Assembly (NCBI GenBank): GCA_023443865.1
Contig: JAEZST010000014.1
Coordinates: 1-50,612 of the forward strand
Source of the DNA: Spirochaetota bacterium
Lineage (GTDB): Bacteria > Spirochaetota > Spirochaetia > Treponematales > Treponemataceae
Direction: 5' to 3'
Length of the DNA stretch: 50,612 bases
In this document: positions 16,710 to 25,221 of the stretch, piece after piece
Numbering within the stretch: position 1 is the first letter of the stretch
How the letters are laid out: each line of letters starts with the position of its first letter
Notes under the pieces: model-generated
The model's database searches: none
What the model was told of the DNA's origin: nothing
What the model saw: the letters and a program-made list of their open reading frames with translations, nothing else
Program-made: the position numbers and the translations under genes

Positions 16710-17885
16710 GTGAACGATGCCTTTGACGCGGGCCTGTCGCGGAATTTCCTTTCCAGGGCCTTTTTACAGCTACCGTACCCCTGGGCCTCCTATCGGCTCG
16801 TGATAGACGATACCGGTCAACCCCTCGACGCCCTAATCCTCCGAGTCAACGACGCGTTCGCCGCCCAATCGGGGCTCGACGCCCCCGGTTTCACGGGACG
16901 CACCGTTCGCGAGGTCATGGCCGACGACCCGGCCGGCGCAGATTCGCGGATCGCCCTTTTCGCCCGGGCGACCTTGGACCGAAAACCGGTGACCTATGAA
17001 GAATACCAGGCAACCGCCGACAAGTGGTATCGCGTTTCCGTCACCAGCCCCGAGTTCTTGCATTTCATGACGCTGGGCGTGGACATTACCGATTGGAAGC
17101 GGGCCGAGATACGGGAGCAGGAGTGCGCGACCAGGCTTCGCTCCTTTATGGATAACGCCCCGCTCCCCCTTTTCGTGACCGATTCAGAAGGGAGATACAT
17201 AGACGTGAATCCGGCTTCCTGCTCCCTTTTAGGGTATACGCGGGAAGAATTGCTTTCGAGATCCATTCCCGACCTGGTGCCTCCCGAGCGAATCGAGGGC
17301 AGTTTTCGCGCCTTTGAAACCCTGAAAACCGATGGGCGGCTTTCCCGGGAAACCCGGCTTTGCCGGAAAGACGGCTCTTGCGTGGACGTTTCCCTGCTCG
17401 GCATTCGCTTCGAGGACGGTACCTACCTTGCCTATTGCGAGGATTTGGGCGAGTCACGGCGTTTAGACCGCGTCCGGGACCGGTTATTAAGCGTGTTTTT
17501 GGCGGTAGACCGTCCGATATTCCTTCTTGACCCAAGCGGCGCCATTTTAGAGGCAAATGACCGTTTTCTCGGCCTTTTCGGTTATTCCCGACCGGAATTA
17601 AGCTCTCTGGGCGCGACCTTCCTGGATCCCGGCCTGGAAACCTGCCAAACCCTCGGTTATGAGGAATCGGAATACCGAAAACTCTACGGGGTACTCTGGC
17701 GGGACGTGAAAGACCCGCGTGTACGCTTTTGGGACGGCGTGCTTCCCAACCGCAAGAAGGACGGCTCCCTCTTTTGGAACCATTTGGTATTGCGGGGCAT
17801 GTTTACGGTAGACGGGGCGCTTGACAGCATCGCGGGCTTTCCCGCGGAAATTCCCACGTCGCCCCTCTACGACGCGCGGGATTGA
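16710..17885 (+). CDS. Stand-alone triple-PAS protein without output domain
   Basis: 391-aa soluble protein made of three PAS-like units: about residues 10-135 (LILRVNDAFAAQSGL), 140-255 (PLFVTDSEGRYIDVNPASCS, LLGYTREELL) and 260-385 (FLLDPSGAILEANDRFL, LFGYSRPEL). No kinase, GGDEF, EAL, HTH or methyl-accepting domain follows; the gene stops just after the third PAS. No signal peptide or membrane helix. GTG start fits the -10 element. It ends 9 bp from the convergent sensor kinase at 17895, so it could be a partner subunit for that kinase or for a diguanylate cyclase (inference). Confidence 0.85.
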   Translation: MNDAFDAGLSRNFLSRAFLQLPYPWASYRLVIDDTGQPLDALILRVNDAFAAQSGLDAPGFTGRTVREVMADDPAGADSRIALFARATLDRKPVTYEEYQATADKWYRVSVTSPEFLHFMTLGVDITDWKRAEIREQECATRLRSFMDNAPLPLFVTDSEGRYIDVNPASCSLLGYTREELLSRSIPDLVPPERIEGSFRAFETLKTDGRLSRETRLCRKDGSCVDVSLLGIRFEDGTYLAYCEDLGESRRLDRVRDRLLSVFLAVDRPIFLLDPSGAILEANDRFLGLFGYSRPELSSLGATFLDPGLETCQTLGYEESEYRKLYGVLWRDVKDPRVRFWDGVLPNRKKDGSLFWNHLVLRGMFTVDGALDSIAGFPAEIPTSPLYDARD

Positions 17886-17894
17886 GGCCTTCTT

Positions 17895-20072
17895 TCAGAT
17901 ACCGCTGCCCATTAGGGGCGCCGAGACCGTTTCCTTGACCGGGATGGTAACGGTTACCTCGGTTCCCGCATCCGGGGATGATTCAATGGAAAAGGCGGCA
18001 TTGAGCTGATGGGCGCGATACCGCATGGAGGTTAGCCCCAGCCCGTTCTTTCTCCGGAGCTGGCGGCCGGTAAGGGGCTTTGCCTGCTGGTTGTGTTCCG
18101 CGATGGCAGAGCCTTCGAGGCGGTCCGAGATCGCCGTGGCGATGAGCGGGTTTCCGACGCCGTCGTCCTTGATCCTGACGGTAAGCTTCCCCGGCTCCCT
18201 CGTAACGGTAACCTCCGCCCATTTCGCGGAAGAGTGCTTAATCGAATTCTGTAGCGCTTCCTGGACTATCCGGTACACGTTGATGTTTCCCTCCCGGGAA
18301 AGGGGCGACCGTTCCTCTGCGTTCCAATTGTAGAGGCAGCCCATGTCCCCGGCCTTTTCGATGGAATCGCACAGTCCCCTCAGGGCGTTGTCCAAACCCA
18401 TATCCTCGAGTTCCACGGGGAAGGAATCGTGGGCGTACCGTCGGGTCAGGGTCAGGGTTTCGTTTACCATTTCCGCCACTTCGGCCGGTACCGAGGGCAT
18501 GGCCTTGCAGTACATCGATATGCCAGCGAGGCGTTGGCAAATGTCGTCGTGCAGGTCCAGGCTGAAGCGGAGGCGTTCCATCTCGCTGATTTTAAGCACT
18601 TCCGCCTCCACCTTGATTCTCCGGTTCGCCTCCTCGGCGAGTCGCGTGTTCGTCTTGATCAGGTCGGCGGTCCTGAGGGCGACCTCGTGCTCGAGGTGCC
18701 GCATTCTCTCCTTTTCCCGCTTCAGGAGTTCCAGCCGGTGCAGGGTATTGCCGATGAAAATGGCGCTGGAACAGATGAACGGATCGGCGAATTCCTCCGC
18801 TTCCCAAAGGAGCAGGCCCAGCTGGAATTCCCCCGAACTCAGGTGCAAAAGCCGGATCGCGCTGCGGTCGTCGGTAAACAGCGTTTCGATCAGCTCGGAA
18901 AGCGCGACCTGCCCCTCGCCGGTCGCGAACATTCGCTCGCCGTTCCCGATCTTTTCGTAAAGCAGGCAGGCCTCGTCGGGAATATGCACGCTCCGTTCGG
19001 GAAAGACGAAGAGCCTGAAGGAGGCCACGTTGAGGCTTTGAAGGTACGGGCCGAGATGGGCGCACAGCTCCTCGGCGGAACCGATCATCGCCAAGGTTTG
19101 GCCGAGGCTCCCGCTTTCGCGCAGGTAGCGTTCCGACAGGATATTCCGGTATTCCGCCTCGTCGAGGCTTTGTTCGAGGGTCGTGGTCGCCGTTTCCCGG
19201 CTTGGCTCGAAATCGCAGCCGCAGGAAGCGCGGACGATGATCTTCGAATCCGCGTGGATGACCGATTCGTTTTCGCCGCGGATGGCGCCGAACATCGCCT
19301 TCATGGCGACGGGGCCCAGTTCGCGGAGCGGTTGCCGTACCGTGGTTAGGGCCGGTTTTTCCAGGCGGGCCTGGGGTACGTCGTCGAAGCCGGTAACCGC
19401 GCATTTATGCCAGCGAGTGCCCGGGTGAAGCCGAAGCTCCTTGATCGCGCCGATGGCCATGTTGTCGTTGGCCGCGACTATGGCGTCCAGCTGCCGGTCC
19501 GGGTTGTCCAGAATGAAGTTCCGGACGATTTCGCTGCCGGAATACTCGACAAAGTCGCCGTTGGCCTCAACCGCCTCAATTTCCGGGTATTTTTCCTTCT
19601 TTTCCCGTATCGCGCTGCGAAATACGTGCTCGCGCACGGTATTGTCCCGGTGTTCCGCCGGACCGCCGATGTAAAGGAATTTCCGGTAGCCGTGGGTTTC
19701 GATCAGGTGCTCCATCAGCGCTTCCATAGACCGGCGGGTCCTGATCACGATGGACGTGAGCCCCGCCAGGCGGTTTCCGATGGATACCGCCGGGATATCC
19801 GAGAAGCGCTCGCGCAGTTCAGCGAGCTTTTCCCCCTCGGTACAATCCACCAAAACGGAGGTCAAAAGCAGTACGCCGTCGAGCCGGAGAAAGCGGCGCG
19901 AGGGGAATTCGTGCAGGGCGCCCCGGCCCTCGTTGAGCAAATTCTCGCCCTGTACGCAAATAAGCTTTATGCCGAGCCGTTCCGTTTCCTTCCTGACGGC
20001 GTGGAATACGGCGCGTTGATACTCCTCGTCAAGGTTGTTCAGATACAGGGCGATGGTCGTTCCGCTCTTCAT
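17895..20072 (-). CDS. Cytoplasmic histidine kinase with LacI-type sugar-binding sensor domain
   Basis: 725-aa kinase. Residues about 1-285 have the LacI/PurR periplasmic-binding-like fold (TIALYLNNLDEEYQRAV, FLYIGGPAEHRDN, DAIVAANDNMAIGAI, CAVTGFDDVPQARLEKPALT) but lack the DNA-binding helix-turn-helix and any signal peptide or membrane helix, so sensing is intracellular. A GAF-like linker (about 290-465) and a coiled coil (about 470-500) follow, then HisKA_3 with H508 in LDLHDDICQRL and a HATPase with EALQNSIKH, DDGVG and GLGLTSMRYRA. The NarL-type regulator at 20192 is divergent and the xylan operon begins behind it, so the ligand is probably a xylan-derived sugar (inference). Confidence 0.9.
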   Translation of the reverse strand: MKSGTTIALYLNNLDEEYQRAVFHAVRKETERLGIKLICVQGENLLNEGRGALHEFPSRRFLRLDGVLLLTSVLVDCTEGEKLAELRERFSDIPAVSIGNRLAGLTSIVIRTRRSMEALMEHLIETHGYRKFLYIGGPAEHRDNTVREHVFRSAIREKKEKYPEIEAVEANGDFVEYSGSEIVRNFILDNPDRQLDAIVAANDNMAIGAIKELRLHPGTRWHKCAVTGFDDVPQARLEKPALTTVRQPLRELGPVAMKAMFGAIRGENESVIHADSKIIVRASCGCDFEPSRETATTTLEQSLDEAEYRNILSERYLRESGSLGQTLAMIGSAEELCAHLGPYLQSLNVASFRLFVFPERSVHIPDEACLLYEKIGNGERMFATGEGQVALSELIETLFTDDRSAIRLLHLSSGEFQLGLLLWEAEEFADPFICSSAIFIGNTLHRLELLKREKERMRHLEHEVALRTADLIKTNTRLAEEANRRIKVEAEVLKISEMERLRFSLDLHDDICQRLAGISMYCKAMPSVPAEVAEMVNETLTLTRRYAHDSFPVELEDMGLDNALRGLCDSIEKAGDMGCLYNWNAEERSPLSREGNINVYRIVQEALQNSIKHSSAKWAEVTVTREPGKLTVRIKDDGVGNPLIATAISDRLEGSAIAEHNQQAKPLTGRQLRRKNGLGLTSMRYRAHQLNAAFSIESSPDAGTEVTVTIPVKETVSAPLMGSGI

Positions 20073-20081
20073 GGTTCCCGC

Positions 20082-20087
20082 ATTATA
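20082..20087 (-). promoter_or_regulatory. -10 element of the sensor kinase gene
   Basis: A consensus TATAAT on the minus strand ends 9 bp before the ATG at 20072, leaving a leader of only about 2-3 nt and no Shine-Dalgarno. Confidence 0.5.
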
Positions 20088-20180
20088 CCACGGATCCGGC
20101 CTTTTCCGACCGAAACCCGAACTTCGTCGAGGGGAATCCCCATAAGGGATTTGTACTATACCGTTTTTCGTTTAACGTGA

Positions 20181-20186
20181 TAGGAT
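20181..20186 (+). promoter_or_regulatory. -10 element of the response regulator gene
   Basis: TAGGAT ends 5 bp before the ATG at 20192, and no Shine-Dalgarno is visible. An alternative -10, TACTAT near 20154, would give a longer leader. Confidence 0.35.
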
Positions 20187-20191
20187 GCAGC

Positions 20192-20857
20192 ATGCCTGCC
20201 GTCTCAGTCATGTTAGTTGACGATCATCCCATTTTTTCCAAGGGGCTTGCCCAATTAATCGGCGCCCAATGCATGTATAAGGTCGTCGGCGAGGCCAGGG
20301 ACAGCGCCGAGGCGATGGATCTCCTGGAGCGGGAAAAGCCGGACCTCGCCGTGGTGGATCTCAATCTCGGGGACGAAGACGGCCTGGAAACCATAAAAAA
20401 CATGAAGGCCCTCCGGCCCGAACTCGTGGTTTTGGTCCTGTCGATGCACGATGAGCGTTATTACGCGGAGCGGGCGATCCGTGCCGGCGCCCGCGGCTAT
20501 ATCATGAAGCAGGAAGCGGGCGCGAACGTGCTCGAGGCGATCAAGACCGTCATGACCGGCAGGATTTGGCTCAGCGAAAGCGAGCGCGAGCGCATGGTCA
20601 ACTCCATGGTCGGGGCGGAACCCCTGCGCGAGAACGACGACCGTTTTACCCCCGTCAACACCCTGTCGGACCGCCAGCTCCAAATTTTCGGGTTTATCGG
20701 CAAGGGTCTCGGAACCATCGAGATCGCCGCGAAGCTGAACCTGAGCACGAAAACCATCGATACCCATAAAGAACACATCAAATTGAAGCTCCATTGCGCC
20801 AACGCCCAGGAACTCCGGCAATTCGCCATCGAGTGGGCGAATCGGCGCAAAGACTGA
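20192..20857 (+). CDS. NarL/FixJ-type response regulator
   Basis: 221-aa regulator: receiver domain at residues 1-120 (VMLVDDHPIF; phospho-acceptor D56 in VVDLNLGD; conserved Lys in GYIMKQ) and a LuxR-type helix-turn-helix (LSDRQLQIFGFIGKGLGTIE, then STKTIDTHKEHI). HisKA_3 kinases pair with this class, so its partner is the divergent LacI-domain kinase. ATG at 20192 is preferred; a GTG 5 codons upstream is possible but would begin within the -10 region. Likely target: the GH3-GH67-GH8-GH43 operon starting 129 bp downstream. Confidence 0.93.
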   Translation: MPAVSVMLVDDHPIFSKGLAQLIGAQCMYKVVGEARDSAEAMDLLEREKPDLAVVDLNLGDEDGLETIKNMKALRPELVVLVLSMHDERYYAERAIRAGARGYIMKQEAGANVLEAIKTVMTGRIWLSESERERMVNSMVGAEPLRENDDRFTPVNTLSDRQLQIFGFIGKGLGTIEIAAKLNLSTKTIDTHKEHIKLKLHCANAQELRQFAIEWANRRKD

Positions 20858-20891
20858 CGGATTTTCGGTTCTCCCCTCCCGAGCGCGCGAC

Positions 20892-20930
20892 CGATAGGTT
20901 AAATTCCCGATGGATAAACGATACCCGAAA
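20892..20930 (+). promoter_or_regulatory. Direct CGAT-n-AAA repeats upstream of the xylan operon
   Basis: Three similar units stand in a row in the 129-bp leader of the GH3 gene: CGATAGGTTAAA (20892), CGATGGATAAA (20908) and CGATACCCGAAA (20919). They lie upstream of AATAAT at about 20947-20952, a possible -10. They are candidate binding sites for the adjacent response regulator. Confidence 0.35.
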
Positions 20931-20986
20931 TGCGAAGCTTTAAGGCAATAATCTAGTCCGGCTCGCCGGCGCCTTAGGAGTATCCC

Positions 20987-23137
20987 ATGTCCGACGCTGA
21001 ACGCATCAGAGATTTAATATCCAAAATGACCCTTGAGGAAAAGGTTTCCCAATTATCCCACGCCAGCCCGGCCATCGAGCGACTCGGGATACCCGCGTAC
21101 AATTGGTGGAGCGAGGGCCTGCACGGCGTCGCCCGGGCGGGACTTGCCACGGTGTTTCCCCAGGCGATCGGCCTTGGCGCGACCTTTGACGACGCGTTCG
21201 TTCGCCGGGTATTCGACGCCGTGTCCGACGAGGCCCGCGCGAAATACAACCTCGCGTCGGCCCGCGACATCCGCGGGCAGTATCAGGGCCTCACCTATTG
21301 GACCCCGAACATCAACATCTTCCGCGATCCCCGCTGGGGCCGCGGTCAGGAAACCTACGGGGAAGATCCCTGCCTCACCGAGCGGATGGGCCTTGCGGTA
21401 ACGAAGGGCCTGCAGGGCGAGGGTTCCGGCGGCGAAAGCGACCGCCTCAAGCTGGCGGCCTGCGCCAAGCATTACGCGGTCCATTCCGGCCCGGAGAAGG
21501 ACCGGCATACCTTCGACGCCGTCTGCAGCCAAAAAGACCTCTGGGAAACCTATCTTCCCGCCTTCCGCGCCCTGGCCGCCGCCGGGGTCGAATCGTTCAT
21601 GGGCGCGTACAACCGCACCCTGGGCGAGGCGTGCAACGCGAGCAAGCTGCTTTTGAAGGACATTCTCCGCGGCCGCTGGAAATTCAAGGGTCACGTGGTT
21701 TCCGACTGCTGGGCCATAAAGGACTTCCACGACGGCCATAACATAACCAAAACCCCAGAGGAATCCGTGGCGCTCGCGATCAATAACGGATGCGACCTCA
21801 ACTGCGGCAGCTGCTACCCGGCCCTGGTTCCCGCCGTGGCCCAGGGCTTAGTCGAGGAAAAAACCATAGACGCGTCCCTGACCCGGCTCCTCGAAACCCG
21901 GTTCCGCCTGGGGCAGTTCGACAGGGCGCCCGGCGGAAAGGCCCAGGCCGCCTGGGATTCGCTCGGCGCCGAGACGGTACACTCCGACGCCCACGTCGCC
22001 CTCGCGCTTGAAGCGGCGCAAAAGTCCCTCGTCCTCCTGAAAAACCGGAATAATATCCTCCCCATCAAGAACGAGAAGAAAAAGATTCTCGTGATCGGTC
22101 CCGCCGCGGCGAACGTCCACTCGATCATGGGCAACTATCACGGGTACAGCCCTCGGCTCGTGACCATCCTCGAGGGAATTACCGCCAAGCTCGCCGAATT
22201 TCCCGAGATTACCATGGACTACCACCAGGGCTGCATGATGTACGACGAGAACCGCAATACCGGCTGGACGATCGGCATGGCCGAGCAGGCCGACCTGGTC
22301 ATCGCGTGCTTCGGGCTCGATAACGCGATGGAAGGAGAGGAGGGCGACGCCATCGCCTCTTCCTGCAAGGGAGACCGCGACGAGATCGAGCTTCCCGAGT
22401 GGCAGCTCGCCTACCTCCGCGCCCTGAGCGCGCGCGGGACCCCGTTGGTTCTCGTTCTTACCGGCGGAAGCCCCATCGCGATCCCCGAAGACATCGCGGA
22501 GGCCATTCTCTTCGCCTGGTATCCCGGCGAACAGGGCGGCACCGCGGTGGCGGACGTCCTTTTCGGCAAGGTTTCCCCCTCCGGAAAGCTTCCCGTCACC
22601 TTTCCCGCCTCGACGAACCAGCTTCCCCCGTACGAAAACTACGACATGGCGGGGCGAACCTACCGCTACATGAAGGACGAGCCCCTGTGGCCCTTCGGCT
22701 TCGGGCTTTCCTATACGAAATTCCGCTTTGACTCGGTCAGGGTCGTGGATTCGAAACTGTCGTCGGGCCCGCTGTGCGCTTCCCCCGGGACGATTCCCGC
22801 GCCCTCCGTCGCGGCGACCGTGGAAGTGGCCGTTACGAATGCCGGAACGGTCGACGCCGACGAGATAGTGCAGATTTACGTGGAGAAGGCCAAGCGGGAC
22901 GCTTCCGATCCCGTCTGCTCCCTCCGCGATTTCCGCAGGGTTTCGATTCCCGCGGGAAAGACGGTTACGGTCCGCTTCGCCCTCGATCGCGCGGCCTTCG
23001 TTACGGTACTGGCGTCCGGCGAGGAAACCGTGCTTCCCGGAACCTATAGGATAATCGCCGGCGAGTCGGCGCCGCTGCCCGTTTCCGTGGCCAAGGGCGC
23101 CGCCGCCCCGGTAAGCGCCGAGGTGACCGCGGAATGA
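20987..23137 (+). CDS. GH3 beta-xylosidase/beta-glucosidase, intracellular
   Basis: Retaining exo-glycosidase releasing terminal xylose (or glucose). N-terminal TIM barrel with NWWSEGLHGVAR (typical of GH3 beta-xylosidases), KHYAVHSGPE, and nucleophile D240 in VVSDCWAI. Second alpha/beta domain about 345-560, and a C-terminal FnIII-like domain about 590-700. 716 aa; no signal peptide. ATG follows TTAGGAG. First gene of a tight operon: its stop overlaps the GH67 start (ATGA). The xylosidase call is supported by the GH67, GH8 and GH43 genes that follow. Confidence 0.93.
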   Translation: MSDAERIRDLISKMTLEEKVSQLSHASPAIERLGIPAYNWWSEGLHGVARAGLATVFPQAIGLGATFDDAFVRRVFDAVSDEARAKYNLASARDIRGQYQGLTYWTPNINIFRDPRWGRGQETYGEDPCLTERMGLAVTKGLQGEGSGGESDRLKLAACAKHYAVHSGPEKDRHTFDAVCSQKDLWETYLPAFRALAAAGVESFMGAYNRTLGEACNASKLLLKDILRGRWKFKGHVVSDCWAIKDFHDGHNITKTPEESVALAINNGCDLNCGSCYPALVPAVAQGLVEEKTIDASLTRLLETRFRLGQFDRAPGGKAQAAWDSLGAETVHSDAHVALALEAAQKSLVLLKNRNNILPIKNEKKKILVIGPAAANVHSIMGNYHGYSPRLVTILEGITAKLAEFPEITMDYHQGCMMYDENRNTGWTIGMAEQADLVIACFGLDNAMEGEEGDAIASSCKGDRDEIELPEWQLAYLRALSARGTPLVLVLTGGSPIAIPEDIAEAILFAWYPGEQGGTAVADVLFGKVSPSGKLPVTFPASTNQLPPYENYDMAGRTYRYMKDEPLWPFGFGLSYTKFRFDSVRVVDSKLSSGPLCASPGTIPAPSVAATVEVAVTNAGTVDADEIVQIYVEKAKRDASDPVCSLRDFRRVSIPAGKTVTVRFALDRAAFVTVLASGEETVLPGTYRIIAGESAPLPVSVAKGAAAPVSAEVTAE

Positions 23138-25221
23138 GTTCGCAAAAAAACGGCACGGGGCGCGGCCTGGGCTATGAGCTCTGGCTCGGACGCTCCGCCC
23201 TTCCCCCGGAGCTCGCCGCTCCCTGGCTCCCCTTCCTCGGCGAGATTAAGGTCGAACGGGGCACGGCGGCGCTCGATTCCGCCTCGGCGGAAATGGCCCG
23301 TTCCCTGGGAGGGCTGTTCGGAACCAAGCCCGAAGCGGGGTCCGGCTCCATTATCGCGGGCCGACCGGCCTTCGTGGAGCAGACGCTCGGCGGTAATTCG
23401 GCCGCGAACGGGACTCTGACCGGCGGCCTTCCCCCGGGCGACGGTTTCGCGATTCGCCCGGTTCCGGCCGCGGCGGGCGTTAAGCCCTGTCTCGCCGTCG
23501 TCTCCGCGACGGACAAGGGCGTGCTGTACGGGACGTTCGCCCTGCTTCGCGCCATGGCCACGGGCATGCGCCCGGAAGCCGCGGTTTGCGAGGAAGCCCC
23601 CGCCGTCTCCTTTAGGATGCTTGACCATTGGGACAACCTGGACGGTTCTATCGAGCGGGGATACGCCGGCCGCTCCCTGTGGAAATGGCCCGAATTGCCC
23701 GTTAAAGTCGACCCCCGGTACGCCGACTACGCCCGCGCCTGCGCTTCAGTGGGGATAAACGCCTCCTGCCTCAATAACGTAAACGCCGCGTGCGAGGTAC
23801 TCTCGACCGAATACCTCGAAAAAATAGCGGTTATCGCGGGCGTGCTTCGCGCGTGGGGCATCAGGACCTTCCTTTCCGTAAATTTCTCGTCGCCCATAAA
23901 ATTGGGCGGCCTTAATACCGCCGATCCCCTCGATCCCGCGGTAATCGCGTGGTGGGGGGCCAAGGCCGGGGAACTGTACGCCCTCATTCCGGATTTCGGC
24001 GGCTTCTTGGTAAAAGCCGACTCGGAGGGGCAGCCCGGCCCCTTCGCCTACGGGCGGACCCACGCCGACGGCGCGAATATGCTGGCCCGCGCGCTCGGTT
24101 CCTTCGGCGGCATCGTTATCTGGCGCGCCTTCGTGTACGGTCACGGCGAGTCCGACCGCGCCAAGAAGGCTTGGGCGAATTTCATGCCGCACGACGGCGA
24201 ATTCGAGCCCAACGTGGCCGTTCAGGTAAAAAACGGGGCGATCGATTTTCAGCCCCGCGAGCCCGTGCACCCCCTGTTCGGCTCCATGGAAAAATCGAGC
24301 CTATTCATGGAATTCCAGGTTACCCAGGAATATCTCGGCCAGGGAAACCACGTGGTGTACCTGGGCCCGATGTGGAAGGAAATACTTGATTTCGATACCC
24401 ATGCGCGCGGGAAGGGCTCCACGGTCGCCCGCCTTCTTTCGGCCGGCGGCGGCGCTGAGGGCCTCGACCGCGAATCGGCCCCCGTCGCTCCCCTTTCCGG
24501 AATAGCCGGCGTTTCCAATATCGGCGACGACGATACCTGGTGCGGCAGCCTCTTTCACCCGCTGAACTGGTACGCCTTCGGCCGGCTCGCGTGGGATCCT
24601 TCCCTCGATACCGACGCGATCGCCCGGGAGTGGATCGCCCAGACGTGGGGAACCGAGCGGGGGCTTATCGACGATATTCTCGCCGTGGTCTCCCCGTCCT
24701 GGGAATCCTGCGTGGATTATATGACGCCGCTTTGCCTCCATCACATCATGAGGGAGCATCACCACTACGGGCCCGATCCCGCGTTCGACGCGGGAGAGCG
24801 GGAAGATTGGCGCTCCACGTACTACCATCGCGCGGATTCCGCGGGACTCGGCTTTGACCGTACCCGGACTGGAAGCGGGGGCGTGGATCAGTACCGGAAG
24901 CCGGTGGCCGATCTTTTTAACGATATCGCGACCTGCCCGGATAAATACCTGCTCTGGTTTCATCACGTTCCCTGGGACCGCGTGCTTTCGTCGGGCAGGA
25001 CCCTCGCTCGGGAGCTTCCCGCGCGCTATGCCCGGGGCGTCGCGGCGGCGGAGCGCATGCGGGAACGCTGGCTCGCCCTCGCGCCCCGGCTTGATCCCGC
25101 GCGGCACGCGGCCGTTCTCGCGAAACTGGATATACAGACGGCCGACGCCAAGGAATGGGAAGCGGTATGCGTGCCCTATTTCCTGTCGTTCGCCAACGCC
25201 TCAGCGAAGGAGCTCTCATGA
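23134..25221 (+). CDS. GH67 alpha-glucuronidase
   Basis: Removes (4-O-methyl)glucuronic acid from the non-reducing end of aldouronic xylo-oligosaccharides. Signature MLDHWDNLDGSIERGYAGRS in the barrel. The catalytic trio is intact: E298 (KADSEGQPGP, acid), D371 (AIDFQPRE) and E399 (FQVTQEYLGQG). The spacings (73 and 28 residues) match Cellvibrio GlcA67A Glu292/Asp365/Glu393. 695 aa, the usual length; no signal peptide, so it acts on imported aldouronates. Starts inside the GH3 stop (ATGA at 23134-23137) and ends inside the GH8 start (25218-25221). Confidence 0.96.
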   Translation: MSSQKNGTGRGLGYELWLGRSALPPELAAPWLPFLGEIKVERGTAALDSASAEMARSLGGLFGTKPEAGSGSIIAGRPAFVEQTLGGNSAANGTLTGGLPPGDGFAIRPVPAAAGVKPCLAVVSATDKGVLYGTFALLRAMATGMRPEAAVCEEAPAVSFRMLDHWDNLDGSIERGYAGRSLWKWPELPVKVDPRYADYARACASVGINASCLNNVNAACEVLSTEYLEKIAVIAGVLRAWGIRTFLSVNFSSPIKLGGLNTADPLDPAVIAWWGAKAGELYALIPDFGGFLVKADSEGQPGPFAYGRTHADGANMLARALGSFGGIVIWRAFVYGHGESDRAKKAWANFMPHDGEFEPNVAVQVKNGAIDFQPREPVHPLFGSMEKSSLFMEFQVTQEYLGQGNHVVYLGPMWKEILDFDTHARGKGSTVARLLSAGGGAEGLDRESAPVAPLSGIAGVSNIGDDDTWCGSLFHPLNWYAFGRLAWDPSLDTDAIAREWIAQTWGTERGLIDDILAVVSPSWESCVDYMTPLCLHHIMREHHHYGPDPAFDAGEREDWRSTYYHRADSAGLGFDRTRTGSGGVDQYRKPVADLFNDIATCPDKYLLWFHHVPWDRVLSSGRTLARELPARYARGVAAAERMRERWLALAPRLDPARHAAVLAKLDIQTADAKEWEAVCVPYFLSFANASAKELS

